From DATAEG01 sp963703085 (lineage in GTDB: Bacteria; Actinomycetota; Actinomycetes; Mycobacteriales; Jatrophihabitantaceae): DNA of 64,000 nucleotides. The DNA is taken from contig OY969789.1 in the NCBI GenBank assembly GCA_963703085.1, forward strand, positions 2,976,001 to 3,040,000, written 5' to 3'. The notes beneath the pieces were generated by a model that was not told where the DNA came from, did no database searches, and saw only the letters and a list, made by a program, of their open reading frames with translations. Positions 17,891 through 26,432 of the stretch are shown here, in pieces. Both the position numbers and the translations under genes were made by a program. Every line of letters starts with the position of its first letter. Position 1 is the first letter of the stretch.

Positions 17891-19345
17891 GTGACGGTGC
17901 CTGGAGCTGCGTGGCCGGCGCCGCCCGCGCCGCGCTGTTACCGGCATCCCGACCGGGAGACCTACATCTCCTGCACCCGCTGCGGCCGACCTATCTGCCC
18001 CGAGTGCATGCGACCCGCGTCGGTGGGATTCCAGTGCCCGGAAGAGGCGAAGGAAACCGCCCGCACGGTGCGGGCCAAACGCGGCGTTTTCGGTGGGCGG
18101 TTACCGCAGAGTGCGGTGCCCCTGTGCACCTACGCGCTGATCGGCATAAATGTGGCGGTCTTCGTCGTCATGGTGGCCAGCGGCACCGGGTTTCTCAACG
18201 GTCAGCCGTCGGTGCTGTTCACCCGGTTCGCGGACCTGCCTGGTCAGCTCTTCGTGGTGCACGGCAACACCCTCACCCAGGAGAACGGCATCGCGCACGG
18301 CGAGTGGTATCGCCTCCTGACGTCGATGTTCCTGCATTTCGGCGTCATTCACCTCGGCCTGAACATGTACGTCTTGTACGCCATCGGTCCGGCTCTGGAG
18401 GTGGCTCTCGGCCGGGTCAGGTTTCTGGCGCTGTACTTCATCGCCGGAGTGGGCGGCTCGGTCGCTTCCTTTCTTTTCGCCGGACCTACCTCCATCGGTG
18501 CCGGTGCCTCCGGAGCGATCTTCGGATTGTTCGGCGCTTACTACATCCTGGCCCGGCGGCTCAATGCCCAGACCGGCCCGATCGTGATCACCATCGCCCT
18601 CAATCTGGTGCTCAGCGTGAGCATCCCGCATATCGACATCCGGGCTCATCTCGGCGGCCTGATCGCCGGCTCGGCGGTCGGCGCGGTGCTGGCTTATGCG
18701 CCACGTAGCCGGCGCACGCTGGTGCAGGCGAGTGGCGCAGTGCTCGTGCTGCTCCTCGTGATCGCACTTGCGGTGGTCCGAGCGCCCCAGGTTCGCGAGC
18801 GCGACCGCAACGCGAACCCACCGAATGGCGTGCGGATCGCCGGTGCGATGCAGCCGGGCCGAACTGACCCGCCGGTGCTGCGACCTACTAGCCCGCGCTC
18901 AGAATCCGTCGTGTCGGTGGTTCGTACCGCCGGCGCCTTCCACCTGACTGGTCAGCGCACGCAGCCGCGCGGTCAGGTCGCTGATCTGCGCCTGCAGCAC
19001 ACCAGCGGTGGATTGCACCGTCTGCGAACCGGAGAACTTGCGCGCCATACTGACGATTTTTTCGTACCGCTGACGACCGGCCTTGGCGCCGAGGACGTAC
19101 CCAACGGCGGCTCCTACGACGAACGACAACTTCATGCTGGACGCCTCCTCGAGGTGCGACGAACTACCACCCTTGCACAGTTTCGGGGTAGCGGCGCCGA
19201 TGGGATATCCTCGAGCGCATCGACCGATGGCCTGGGCCGTCGACGATCCCCCATAGCTCAATTGGCAGAGCATTCGACTGTTAATCGAAGGGTTTCTGGT
19301 TCGAGTCCAGATGGGGGAGCCAGCCAGCGCCGCACCGGCCAGTGA
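17891..19345 (+). CDS. Rhomboid-family intramembrane serine protease, stop codon lost
   Basis: The N-terminus has a zinc-ribbon/B-box-like module (CYRHPDRETYISCTRCGRP, PICPECMRP) as in actinobacterial rhomboids, followed by six to seven membrane segments. The catalytic dyad is visible: Ser207 in GAGASGAIFG and His253 in RAHLGGLIAG, with HLGLNMYVLY as the upstream oxyanion segment. The protein should end shortly after the last membrane helix (about residue 300). Instead the frame runs on for about 150 residues of non-homologous sequence, antisense through the gene at 18899-19135 and sense through tRNA-Asn. The real product is probably shorter, through an unseen frameshift: the +2 frame stops near 18861. 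Confidence 0.8.
   Translation: MTVPGAAWPAPPAPRCYRHPDRETYISCTRCGRPICPECMRPASVGFQCPEEAKETARTVRAKRGVFGGRLPQSAVPLCTYALIGINVAVFVVMVASGTGFLNGQPSVLFTRFADLPGQLFVVHGNTLTQENGIAHGEWYRLLTSMFLHFGVIHLGLNMYVLYAIGPALEVALGRVRFLALYFIAGVGGSVASFLFAGPTSIGAGASGAIFGLFGAYYILARRLNAQTGPIVITIALNLVLSVSIPHIDIRAHLGGLIAGSAVGAVLAYAPRSRRTLVQASGAVLVLLLVIALAVVRAPQVRERDRNANPPNGVRIAGAMQPGRTDPPVLRPTSPRSESVVSVVRTAGAFHLTGQRTQPRGQVADLRLQHTSGGLHRLRTGELARHTDDFFVPLTTGLGAEDVPNGGSYDERQLHAGRLLEVRRTTTLAQFRGSGADGISSSASTDGLGRRRSPIAQLAEHSTVNRRVSGSSPDGGASQRRTGQ
18899..19135 (-). CDS. Small YtxH-like membrane-anchored protein
   Basis: A 78-residue protein: MKLSFVVGAAVGYVLGAKAG is a glycine-rich membrane/anchor segment, followed by RQRYEKIVSMARKFSGS and a short coiled tail. 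This matches the YtxH-like small proteins widespread in actinobacteria, of uncertain role in the envelope. A strong Shine-Dalgarno (GAGGAGG) stands 7-8 bases before the ATG. It lies antisense to the read-through tail of the rhomboid frame, which supports this strand as the real coding one. Confidence 0.8.
   Translation of the reverse strand: MKLSFVVGAAVGYVLGAKAGRQRYEKIVSMARKFSGSQTVQSTAGVLQAQISDLTARLRALTSQVEGAGGTNHRHDGF
19247..19322 (+). tRNA. tRNA-Asn (GTT)
   Basis: Complete cloverleaf: acceptor TCCCCCA pairs with TGGGGGA, the D-arm starts TAGCTCAATTGG, the anticodon stem TTCGA/TCGAA encloses loop CTGTTAA with anticodon GTT at 19280-19282, and the T-loop is TTCGAGT. The discriminator is G and the CCA is encoded. 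Confidence 0.97.
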
Positions 19346-19363
19346 TCGGACCGCCGGCCGGTG
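19333..19363. terminator. Hairpin between tRNA-Asn and the SGNH gene
   Basis: CACCGGCC (19333-19340) and GGCCGGTG (19356-19363) form an 8-bp stem around a 15-base loop in the gap between two convergent transcripts. It is a plausible bidirectional terminator; there is no U-tract. Confidence 0.45.
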
Positions 19364-19404
19364 TGGACGCGCGGGGGGACACGCGGCACACCGACCGGGG
19401 TCCC

Positions 19405-20205
19405 TCAGCCGGCAGCGTTGCTGAATGCCGGCAGGTACCCGCCCGACTGGCCGTCCGCGGTCGGGTGGTAACTCTCGGTGATGTCGCTGACGTTCAGTGC
19501 GTGTAGCCACTTGGCACCGCTGCACAACTCGTGCTGGGCGAAACCGGCTCGCACGTCGGCGAAGGCAAACCCGTGGCGCGCCGCGGCCTGGGAGATGACG
19601 GTGTCGGCGATGTCGATGCCCTCGTCGATCTTGGCCCGGGAGGTCTCGCTCAGCCCGACGCAGTACCAGACGCCCAGCTGATAGAAGTCCGGGTAGCCGA
19701 GCACCACGACGCGTGCGTTCGGCGCATCAGCCGAGATGGCGTCGTACGTGGCGTCGAGCTTGCCGGGCAACACCGACTGCGCCTGGTTCTCCGCTGCTTG
19801 TACGGCGGCGACGCAGTCGTCCTCTCCGTCGATGACGCAGGTCTCCATGATGTTGGCGAAGCCGACGTCGTTACCACCGATCGTGATGCTGACCAGCGAG
19901 GTGGCGCTGCTCAGTGCGGACACCTGGCTGCCGATGACGTCGCCGGTGGTCGCACCGGAACATGCCACCGACGAGTACGACGCCGGCGAGTGGCTGCCGG
20001 CCCAGAGCGCGGGGTAGGCGTTCGGGCTGCGATCGCAACTTCCGCTGGAGCCGATGTAGTCCCCGGCGCCGACGCCGGAGGAGTAGGAGTCGCCGAGCGC
20101 GACGTAGTTGTCGCCAGAGGCCAAGGCTGGGACAGCCAGCGCCAGCACCGCGACGACGGCAGCGAAGAGACTCAGGACGAGGGCGAGCAGGCGGTGCTTC
20201 CGCAT
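19405..20205 (-). CDS. Secreted SGNH/GDSL-family esterase
   Basis: A 266-residue protein with a Sec signal peptide (basic MRKHR, hydrophobic core, AxA cleavage after ALAS at about residue 30). Block I is ALGDSYSSG with nucleophile Ser40, block III is TIGGNDVGF, and block V is YHPTADGQ with the catalytic His. Several cysteine pairs suggest disulfides, as in Streptomyces scabies esterase-like enzymes. It probably hydrolyses lipid or acyl esters outside the cell. An AGGAG ribosome site precedes the ATG. It is divergent from the MMPL gene. Confidence 0.93.
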   Translation of the reverse strand: MRKHRLLALVLSLFAAVVAVLALAVPALASGDNYVALGDSYSSGVGAGDYIGSSGSCDRSPNAYPALWAGSHSPASYSSVACSGATTGDVIGSQVSALSSATSLVSITIGGNDVGFANIMETCVIDGEDDCVAAVQAAENQAQSVLPGKLDATYDAISADAPNARVVVLGYPDFYQLGVWYCVGLSETSRAKIDEGIDIADTVISQAAARHGFAFADVRAGFAQHELCSGAKWLHALNVSDITESYHPTADGQSGGYLPAFSNAAG

Positions 20206-20432
20206 GGCTTAGCTCCTGTCATGGGGGGGATGACTACTCATGAGTAGCACCGTTGGCCGCGCAGCGGAAGGGCCATCGTGCCGGCTGCACGAACGGGCGC
20301 CGGATGAACCAGGTAATCAGCCGACGGAGACCTAGGTACACCCCGGATCGACGGTTTGGCGCCACTGTTTCCGAAGGCTCGCTGCGAAAGCCTGGACGGC
20401 GGCAGACGAGACTTCAAAGAAAGGGCAAGACC

Positions 20433-22664
20433 GTGCACACATACAGCCGGGCCGGGAAACGGTCGGCAACCGTGCGAGTAGCACGCTGGAGCGCGCACCA
20501 TCCGTGGCGGGCGATCGTGTTGTGGGTGGTGTTCGTCGGGGCCTGCGTCGCCGGTGGTCAGCTCGCCGGAACCAAGTCCGCGACCGCGGTGGACCTGGGC
20601 GTAGGACAGTCCGGCAAGGCCACCGCGATCCGGACTCAGGCCGGCCTCGCCGCACCCGCGACCGAGCAGCTCTACATCGGCGCCCGCACCGGGCGGCTCG
20701 ACCTCGCCTCCGCTCGTGCGGCGGCCACCGAGGCCGCGGCCGAGCTGAAGGGTCTCGCCCAAGTCGCCTCGGTGGGTGGCCCGGTGATGGCGGACGACAG
20801 GTCAGCAATCATGCTCACCGTCACGATGAGCGGTGATCAGGACACCGCCAGTGATCGGGTGGATGCGATCCAACGGGTCACCGACCACGTAGCCAAGGAC
20901 AACCCCCAGTTGCGCGTCGAAGAAGCCGGCGACGCGAGCATCGACAAGGGTGTGAACGACGAGGTGTCCGGAGATCTGGGCAAGGCCGAGAACCTCAGCC
21001 TGCCGATCACGTTGCTCATCATGCTGGTGGCCTTCGGCGCCATAATCGCCGCTGGTGTCCCGGTTCTGCTCGCAGTCAGTGCGGTGGGCTCAGCGATGGG
21101 ACTGGCCGCCGTGGCATCCCAGGTGATCCCCTCGGTCGACACGGTGAACAGCATGATTCTGTTGATCGGTATGGCGGTCGGGGTCGACTACTCGTTGTTC
21201 TACCTGAAACGCGAGCGAGAAGAGCGGGCTAAAGGGCGCTCGAAGATGGACGCGATCGAGATCGCGGCGGCTACCTCCGGGCACTCGGTGATGGTCTCCG
21301 GCATGGCGGTAGTCGTGGCGATGGCGGGCCTCTTCATCGCCGACGACGCGATCTTCTCGTCGCTGGCGACCGGGTCCCTGATCGTCGTGGCGGTCGCCAT
21401 GATCGGTTCGGTGACCGTTCTCCCGGCGCTACTGGCCAAGCTGGGCCGCCGGGTCGACCGACCGCGGCTGCCGGTGCTGTGGCGCCTGACGAATCGTCCC
21501 GACCGCGAGCCCAAGCTTTGGCCGGCGTTGCTCAAGCCGGCGCTGAAGCACCCGGTACAGACGCTGATGCTGTCGGTGATCGCCCTCGTGGCGCTGGCCG
21601 GTCCGGCGCTTGGCATGACTCTGCGCTCCAGCGACGCCAATGACATCCCGCGCACGGTCGGCGTGATGACGACCTATGACCGGATCAACAAGGCGTTTCC
21701 CAGCGAGACGACCAGCCATCAGGTCGTCGTGCGAGCCGCGGCCGCCGATGCGCCGCGAGTGATTGACGCGTTGCGCACGCTGCAGGATCGGGCGTCGAGA
21801 GATGCCAGGTTCACCCGCGAGCAGCGTGCGCCCGTGCAGTCCTCGGCAGACGGGACGGTGCACATCGTCGATATCGACACCTCCGCGCCGGTGGGATCGA
21901 AGGCGGCGACTCAATCACTCGACCGGCTGCGCGACAGCCTGCTGCCCGATGCCGTCGGACAGATCAAGGGCGCCTGGTCCGGCGTCGACGGCGATACCGC
22001 CGAGGATGTCGACTACGCGCATCACGCCGGGCAGAAGGTGCCGTGGGTGATCGGATTCGTTCTCGTCCTCACCCTGATCGTGATGATGGTGTCGTTCCGC
22101 TCGGTGGTCCTCGCGTTCGTGTCTGTCGGCATCAACCTGTTGTCGGTGAGTGCGTCGTTCGGGCTGCTGACGTTGGTCTTCCAACACGGCTTCGCGAACG
22201 GGTTGCTGCACATCACGGATACCCGCAGCGGGGTGATCGCCTGGATACCGATCTTCCTGTTCGTAGTCTTGTTCGGGTTGTCCATGGACTACCACGTCTT
22301 CGTGCTGACCCGGATCAGGGAAGCGGTGCAGCGGGGGATGTCTACCCGCGACGCAGTCCGCACCGGGATCACCCACTCGGCTGGAGTCGTGACCAGTGCC
22401 GCTGTCGTCATGATCTCGGTATTCGCGGTGTTCGGAACCCTCAGCATGGTCGAGTTCAAGCAGATGGGCGTGGGCCTCACGTCGGCCATTCTGATCGACG
22501 CGGTGGTGGTGCGCATCATCCTTCTCCCGGCCCTGATGGCCCTGCTGGGACGGGCAAATTGGTGGCCATCCAGGTTGAGCCGAAAGGTCCCTGATCGCCG
22601 AGTTCTTGACGAGTCCGCGAATGGGCTACGTTCTGAAGAATGGGAACTGGTTCCGCAGGTGTGA
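20433..22664 (+). CDS. MMPL-family RND transporter
   Basis: A 743-residue membrane protein with the MmpL architecture: TM1 (AIVLWVVFVGACVAGG), a periplasmic domain, TM2-6 with GMAVGVDYSLFYL, a second periplasmic domain and TM7-12 with LFGLSMDYHVFVLTRIREA. The paired GxxxDY(S/H) motifs carry the proton-relay Asp-Tyr. Such proteins export lipids, siderophores or drugs to the envelope. The GTG at 20433, preceded by GAAAGGGC, is preferred over an in-frame ATG 60 codons upstream whose extension is Arg-rich and non-homologous. Confidence 0.92.
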   Translation: MHTYSRAGKRSATVRVARWSAHHPWRAIVLWVVFVGACVAGGQLAGTKSATAVDLGVGQSGKATAIRTQAGLAAPATEQLYIGARTGRLDLASARAAATEAAAELKGLAQVASVGGPVMADDRSAIMLTVTMSGDQDTASDRVDAIQRVTDHVAKDNPQLRVEEAGDASIDKGVNDEVSGDLGKAENLSLPITLLIMLVAFGAIIAAGVPVLLAVSAVGSAMGLAAVASQVIPSVDTVNSMILLIGMAVGVDYSLFYLKREREERAKGRSKMDAIEIAAATSGHSVMVSGMAVVVAMAGLFIADDAIFSSLATGSLIVVAVAMIGSVTVLPALLAKLGRRVDRPRLPVLWRLTNRPDREPKLWPALLKPALKHPVQTLMLSVIALVALAGPALGMTLRSSDANDIPRTVGVMTTYDRINKAFPSETTSHQVVVRAAAADAPRVIDALRTLQDRASRDARFTREQRAPVQSSADGTVHIVDIDTSAPVGSKAATQSLDRLRDSLLPDAVGQIKGAWSGVDGDTAEDVDYAHHAGQKVPWVIGFVLVLTLIVMMVSFRSVVLAFVSVGINLLSVSASFGLLTLVFQHGFANGLLHITDTRSGVIAWIPIFLFVVLFGLSMDYHVFVLTRIREAVQRGMSTRDAVRTGITHSAGVVTSAAVVMISVFAVFGTLSMVEFKQMGVGLTSAILIDAVVVRIILLPALMALLGRANWWPSRLSRKVPDRRVLDESANGLRSEEWELVPQV

Positions 22665-22715
22665 AAGCTCCGGGTCGTCGACCCGCTCGCACCTTCGGGG
22701 AGGGCGGGCGGGTCG

Positions 22716-23420
22716 ATGGCTGATGGAAAGACGCGGCGACAGTTCGCGCCGTTGTTCGAGCAGCTGGCCGCACATCTGCGTGTCGGCGCCGAGGAAGACG
22801 ACATCTACCAGGCGATTGCCGAGTGGTCGGTCCGCCTGGTCCCCGGATGTGATCACGCGAGCGTGTCATTGCTGCGCAACGACCGGTTCACCACGCTCGG
22901 CGCCTCCGACGACATCGCCAGCCAAGTGGACCGTTTCGAGCGTGAGGCGAACAACGGTCCCTGTCTCGATGCGATCCGCGACGAGCGCGTGCAGCACGAC
23001 CCGGACATTGCCCATAACCCGACGTGGCCGGAGCTGGCCGAACGCGCGCTTGCCGAGACGCCGGTCCGCAGCATGCTGGCATTCCGGCTGATCCATGAGG
23101 ATGTCAAGGGCGGTGCCCTCAACCTGTTCGGGGATACCCCGAATGGACTGGATGAGGACTCGATCGAGCAAGGCGCAATCCTTGCCTCGTTCGCGTCGAT
23201 CGCTTTCGCGATGGCTCAGGAACGGCGCCGCGCGGCGAATTTGACGCAAGCCCTGGACAGCAACCGGGAGATCGGCAAGGCGATCGGCCTGTTGATGGCA
23301 GCGCACAACGTGTCGAGCGACCAGGCACTGGAGATGCTCAAGCACGCCTCGCAGAACATGAACCGCAAGCTGCGTGATCTGGCTGCGGAGATCGTCGCGC
23401 GGGGTGAGCCGGCCAAGTAG
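22716..23420 (+). CDS. GAF-ANTAR transcription antitermination regulator
   Basis: A 234-residue cytoplasmic sensor. An N-terminal GAF domain (about residues 15-160, with the GPCLDAIRDERV loop common in this subfamily) is followed by an ANTAR RNA-binding domain (about 170-230: IGKAIGLLMAAHNVSSDQAL, then LRDLAAEIV). ANTAR proteins bind paired hexaloop hairpins in nascent mRNA and prevent termination. It is one of three ANTAR proteins in the window. No target hairpin pair was identified. Confidence 0.93.
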   Translation: MADGKTRRQFAPLFEQLAAHLRVGAEEDDIYQAIAEWSVRLVPGCDHASVSLLRNDRFTTLGASDDIASQVDRFEREANNGPCLDAIRDERVQHDPDIAHNPTWPELAERALAETPVRSMLAFRLIHEDVKGGALNLFGDTPNGLDEDSIEQGAILASFASIAFAMAQERRRAANLTQALDSNREIGKAIGLLMAAHNVSSDQALEMLKHASQNMNRKLRDLAAEIVARGEPAK

Positions 23421-23505
23421 CACAGCGGGAATCCGCGCTGCGTGGCCGGTGTTGCAGAAGTCGCCGGACAGACCGGTCGAGATCGACGCGAACCGAGGAG
23501 GACTC

Positions 23506-23790
23506 ATGGCCACCGCCACCTGGAACGGCACCGTGATCGCGCAGAGCGACGAGACCGTGGTCGTCGAAGGGAATCACTACTTCCCCAGAGATGCAGTGCG
23601 TGCCGACGTGTTGCGTGACTCCGACACCACCTCCGTCTGTCCCTGGAAGGGCACCGCGTCCTATCACTCGATAGAGCTCGACGGTCAGATGAACCCCGAC
23701 GCGGCCTGGTACTACCCCGAGCCGAAGCCGGCAGCGGAGGAGATCAAGGACCGGATTGCCTTCTGGCATGGTGTCGAAATAACCGACTAA
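23506..23790 (+). CDS. DUF427 domain protein
   Basis: A 94-residue beta-rich protein with the DUF427 hallmarks: NGTVIAQSDETVVVEGNHYFP, then TSVCPWKGTASYHS and DAAWYYPEP. The family is widespread and has no settled function. A strong Shine-Dalgarno (GAGGAGG) precedes the ATG. It is followed 22 bases later by the molybdoenzyme operon and may belong to it. Confidence 0.93.
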   Translation: MATATWNGTVIAQSDETVVVEGNHYFPRDAVRADVLRDSDTTSVCPWKGTASYHSIELDGQMNPDAAWYYPEPKPAAEEIKDRIAFWHGVEITD

Positions 23791-23812
23791 CAGATCGGAA
23801 CAGGTAGCTGCG

Positions 23813-24412
23813 GTGGCTGTCGTCTCGCGTGGATTCGGTGGCCGGCGTCGCTCTGCCGACGTCGAACTCCCGCCCGGTCAGTACCTCACCGAGGATTTTC
23901 CCGTCCTGTCCGCAGGTCCGACACCTCAGATCAGTCAGGACCGGTGGACCTTCACCATCACCAGCGAGTCGGGGGAGCAGCGCAGCTGGACGTGGGCCGA
24001 GCTGACCGCGCTGCCGACGGAGGAGTTCACCGTCGACCTCCATTGTGTGACGCGGTGGTCGAAGCTCGGTACGCACTGGCGCGGCATCTCGCTCGACACG
24101 GTGCTCGCGGAAGTCGACACTGCCGCCGAGTTCGCCATGGTGCACAGCTACGGCGGATACACGACCAATCTGCCCGTTGCCGACCTTCGGGGAGGTCAGG
24201 CCTGGATCGCCACCGGATATGACGGAGCGGATCTCGATCCGGAGCATGGCGGCCCGGCCCGGTTACTGGTTCCGCACCTGTATCTGTGGAAGAGCGCCAA
24301 GTGGGTAACCGGCATCACCCTGTCCGATGACGATGACCTCGGGTTCTGGGAGAGCATCGGCTACCACGCCTACGGTGATCCGTGGCGTGAAGAGCGGTAC
24401 TCCGACGCGTGA
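23813..24412 (+). CDS. YedY/sulfite-oxidase-type molybdopterin oxidoreductase
   Basis: A 199-residue molybdenum-cofactor domain of the sulfite oxidase fold. The molybdenum-ligating cysteine is Cys78 in LHCVTRWSKLGTHWRG; downstream blocks are YGGYTTNLPVADL and the C-terminal SAKWVTGI segment. Unlike E. coli MsrP/YedY it has no Tat signal and should be cytosolic. The next two overlapping genes encode a flavin reductase and a zinc-ribbon protein, making a self-contained redox module. Substrate unknown. Confidence 0.9.
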   Translation: MAVVSRGFGGRRRSADVELPPGQYLTEDFPVLSAGPTPQISQDRWTFTITSESGEQRSWTWAELTALPTEEFTVDLHCVTRWSKLGTHWRGISLDTVLAEVDTAAEFAMVHSYGGYTTNLPVADLRGGQAWIATGYDGADLDPEHGGPARLLVPHLYLWKSAKWVTGITLSDDDDLGFWESIGYHAYGDPWREERYSDA

Positions 24413-25116
24413 GCTGGCGACTCGGCGTGGTCGCGGCGGTGCGCGACGAGTCGCCGACCGCGCGCACCATCGCGCTACGGATTGAGGGATTCCCCGCGCA
24501 CGTGGCCGGGCAGCACATCGATGTGCGCCTCACCGCCGCGGACGGCTACACAGCAGTGCGCTCGTATTCCATCGCCTCGCCGGCCGGCGCCGACGCGCCG
24601 CTGATCGAGATCACCGTCGAGCAACTCGTGGACGGGGAGGTGTCGCCATATCTCGCCGGCGAAGTCCGGCCGGGGGACCAACTCGAGGTGCGCGGGCCTG
24701 TTGGCGGATGGTTCGTCTGGCAACCGGCGCAGCTCGAGCCGATCCAGCTGGTGGCTGGTGGCTCAGGGATCGTGCCGCTGATGTCGATGGTGCGAACTCA
24801 TGCCGCGTCGTCCTCGGTGGCGCCGATGCGAATGCTCTACTCGACGCGCTCGCCAAGGTCGTTGATCTATCGCGACGAGCTGGCCGGGGTGGACATCCTT
24901 TACACGCGGCAGGTACCAACCGGCTGGCCGGATGCGCCGCACCGAATCGGTGTCGCCGACCTGACTGCACACACCGTGCCACCGGATCAATCACCGACGT
25001 GCTATGTCTGCGGGCCGACGCCGTTCGTCGAAGCCGTTGCCGCATTGTTCTTGGCCGCCGGACATTTTGCGGCCAGGATCAGGACAGAGCGATTCGGCGG
25101 TGGAGGTGGCGGATGA
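24409..25116 (+). CDS. FAD/NAD(P)-binding ferredoxin-reductase-type oxidoreductase
   Basis: A 235-residue FNR-family protein. The FAD-binding barrel has RSYSIAS and the phosphate loop EVSPYLAGEV, and the NAD(P) domain has VAGGSGIVPLMSM and YVCGPTPFVEA. There is no iron-sulfur domain. The start overlaps the stop of the molybdoenzyme (GTGA) and its own stop overlaps the DUF6510 start (ATGA). It probably passes electrons from NAD(P)H to the molybdoprotein, which replaces the membrane haem partner used by YedY (inference). Confidence 0.92.
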   Translation: MSWRLGVVAAVRDESPTARTIALRIEGFPAHVAGQHIDVRLTAADGYTAVRSYSIASPAGADAPLIEITVEQLVDGEVSPYLAGEVRPGDQLEVRGPVGGWFVWQPAQLEPIQLVAGGSGIVPLMSMVRTHAASSSVAPMRMLYSTRSPRSLIYRDELAGVDILYTRQVPTGWPDAPHRIGVADLTAHTVPPDQSPTCYVCGPTPFVEAVAALFLAAGHFAARIRTERFGGGGGG

Positions 25117-25388
25117 CGCACACAAGAGGGTTGGACGGGAATGCCGCGGCCGCGCCGCTGCGGGAGGTGTTTGCCGCCGATGTCACCGCCGCGGTCGGCC
25201 GGTGCGCCGGGTGCGGCCACATAGCGCACCTGGCCGAAGCGCAGTTCTTCGGCGGAGAAGCCGGGCTGGTGCTGCGCTGCTCGGCGTGCGCCGGGGTGCT
25301 GGCCCGGCTCGTCCAGCACGACGATCAGAGCTGGCTCGACCTACAGGGACTGCGGTATCTGCGCTTCAACACGCCCGCCGCGGAATGA
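25113..25388 (+). CDS. DUF6510 zinc-ribbon protein
   Basis: A 91-residue protein with two Cys pairs, CAGC (31, 34) and CSAC (56, 59), forming a zinc ribbon, followed by the conserved LDLQGLRYLRF end. The family is found with cytosolic YedY-like molybdoproteins and their flavin reductases, as here. Its role is unknown; it may assist cofactor handling or electron transfer. ATGA overlap with the reductase gene. Confidence 0.85.
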   Translation: MTHTRGLDGNAAAAPLREVFAADVTAAVGRCAGCGHIAHLAEAQFFGGEAGLVLRCSACAGVLARLVQHDDQSWLDLQGLRYLRFNTPAAE

Positions 25389-25449
25389 ACCCGTCCCGAG
25401 TGGGCGACGCGCTGCATGCCGCCGCGGCCTGGCCGCTAGCCTCTGCGGC

Positions 25450-25526
25450 GGGGCGGTAGCTCAGCCGGTTAGAGCAGGGGACTCATAATCCCTGGGTCGT
25501 GGGTTCGAGTCCCACCCGCCCCACCA
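25450..25526 (+). tRNA. tRNA with CAT anticodon (tRNA-Met, or Ile2)
   Basis: Cloverleaf with acceptor GGGGCGG/CCGCCCC, anticodon loop CTCATAA (anticodon 25484-25486), T-arm GTGGG-TTCGAGT-CCCAC, discriminator A and encoded CCA. The 1-72 pair is G-C, so it is not the usual initiator. CAT may be elongator Met or lysidine-modified Ile2; Met is the default call. Confidence 0.93.
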
Positions 25527-25604
25527 ATGCCGTGTATTGCTTGGTATTGCTTCGGTTGATGCTTCCCATCTGGCCTTCGGCTGATGGGTAACAGCGCGCA
25601 ATCC

Positions 25605-26222
25605 TCAGTGGAAGTCGGCGCCCAGGGCGAGGCCGAAGCCGGCACCGTTCTGCGCCAGGCCCACCAGCAGGATGCCGGCCCACTCGAGGACGTAGGTCAT
25701 CTCCAGCCCTCCCGCGTCGAGAGGCCGCATCCCCAAACTCTCCAGAAACGCCGCGACACGTGCCTTCGCCTCCGCGCTGTCGCCGGCGAAGAACACGTCC
25801 ACGGGCTTGTCGTCAGCAAGGACGCCGCTGAAGAGCAGGTTGAATGCCTTCACCACGTGGGTGCCCTCGGGCGCAGCAGCGGCGATCTGCTGGGTCGCCG
25901 AGTTGCCTGCGGTAGTCACGACTCCGCTGGCGTTGGTGTTGAACGGGTTGGTGATGTCGACGAGGATCTTGCCTGCCAGCGCATCGCCGTAGTGCGCGAC
26001 CACGTCGACCGCGTCGGCGTACAGGATGGCGACGATGACGATGTCACCCGCCGGCGTTGACCCGTACCTGCCGACGGTGGTTCCGTTGCCGATCTGGTCT
26101 GCGAGTGCCTGGGCCTTGGCGGTATTGCGGCTCATGATCTCGATGGTGTGGCCGTGCTTGGCCGCCCGAGTGCCGATGGCGGTGGCCATGTTGCCCGAAC
26201 CGATGATGCTGATGGTGGTCAT
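25605..26222 (-). CDS. NADPH-dependent F420 reductase-family / NADP oxidoreductase
   Basis: A 205-residue Rossmann protein. It opens with TTISIIGSGNMATAIGTRA, the dinucleotide-binding GxGxMA loop, followed by the SRNTAKAQALA segment that contacts the NADP phosphate and DITNPFNTNA. This is the NADP_oxidoreductase coenzyme-F420-dependent fold, also used by enzymes that do not use F420. The GAAGGAG ribosome site supports the ATG at 26222. It is divergent from a TetR gene across a long inverted repeat, so substrate-induced control is likely. Confidence 0.88.
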   Translation of the reverse strand: MTTISIIGSGNMATAIGTRAAKHGHTIEIMSRNTAKAQALADQIGNGTTVGRYGSTPAGDIVIVAILYADAVDVVAHYGDALAGKILVDITNPFNTNASGVVTTAGNSATQQIAAAAPEGTHVVKAFNLLFSGVLADDKPVDVFFAGDSAEAKARVAAFLESLGMRPLDAGGLEMTYVLEWAGILLVGLAQNGAGFGLALGADFH

Positions 26223-26313
26223 GATGTGTGCTCCTTCGTGGTGTCTGGATTGGTCGGACCTGACGGTCGTGTTGGCGTGATCCCGGGTTGCAATGGGCGC
26301 CGTCAAGGCCAAG

Positions 26314-26377
26314 GTGAGGCATGCCTCCGGAAGTTCATGTCACCATAACCGGAGGTGTGCCTCACTTATTCCGGAGG
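26314..26377. promoter_or_regulatory. Large inverted repeat, probable TetR operator
   Basis: GTGAGGCATGCCTCCGG (26314-26330) is repeated inverted as CCGGAGGTGTGCCTCAC (26349-26365), 15 of 17 positions matching, with 18 bases between. A third half-site CCGGAGG lies at 26371-26377. It sits in the divergent promoter region of the oxidoreductase and TetR genes. Confidence 0.65.
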
Positions 26378-26432
26378 ACTCGCGCAACGCGGAAACGGAG
26401 GCCGCCCTCAGCAACGTGGGTAGGCTGATGAA

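Noticed and set aside
25483..25683. Open frame on the minus strand ending in VGRVGLEPTTQGL
   Set aside because: It runs antisense through the tRNA with the CAT anticodon; this peptide ending is a familiar false translation of tRNA genes.
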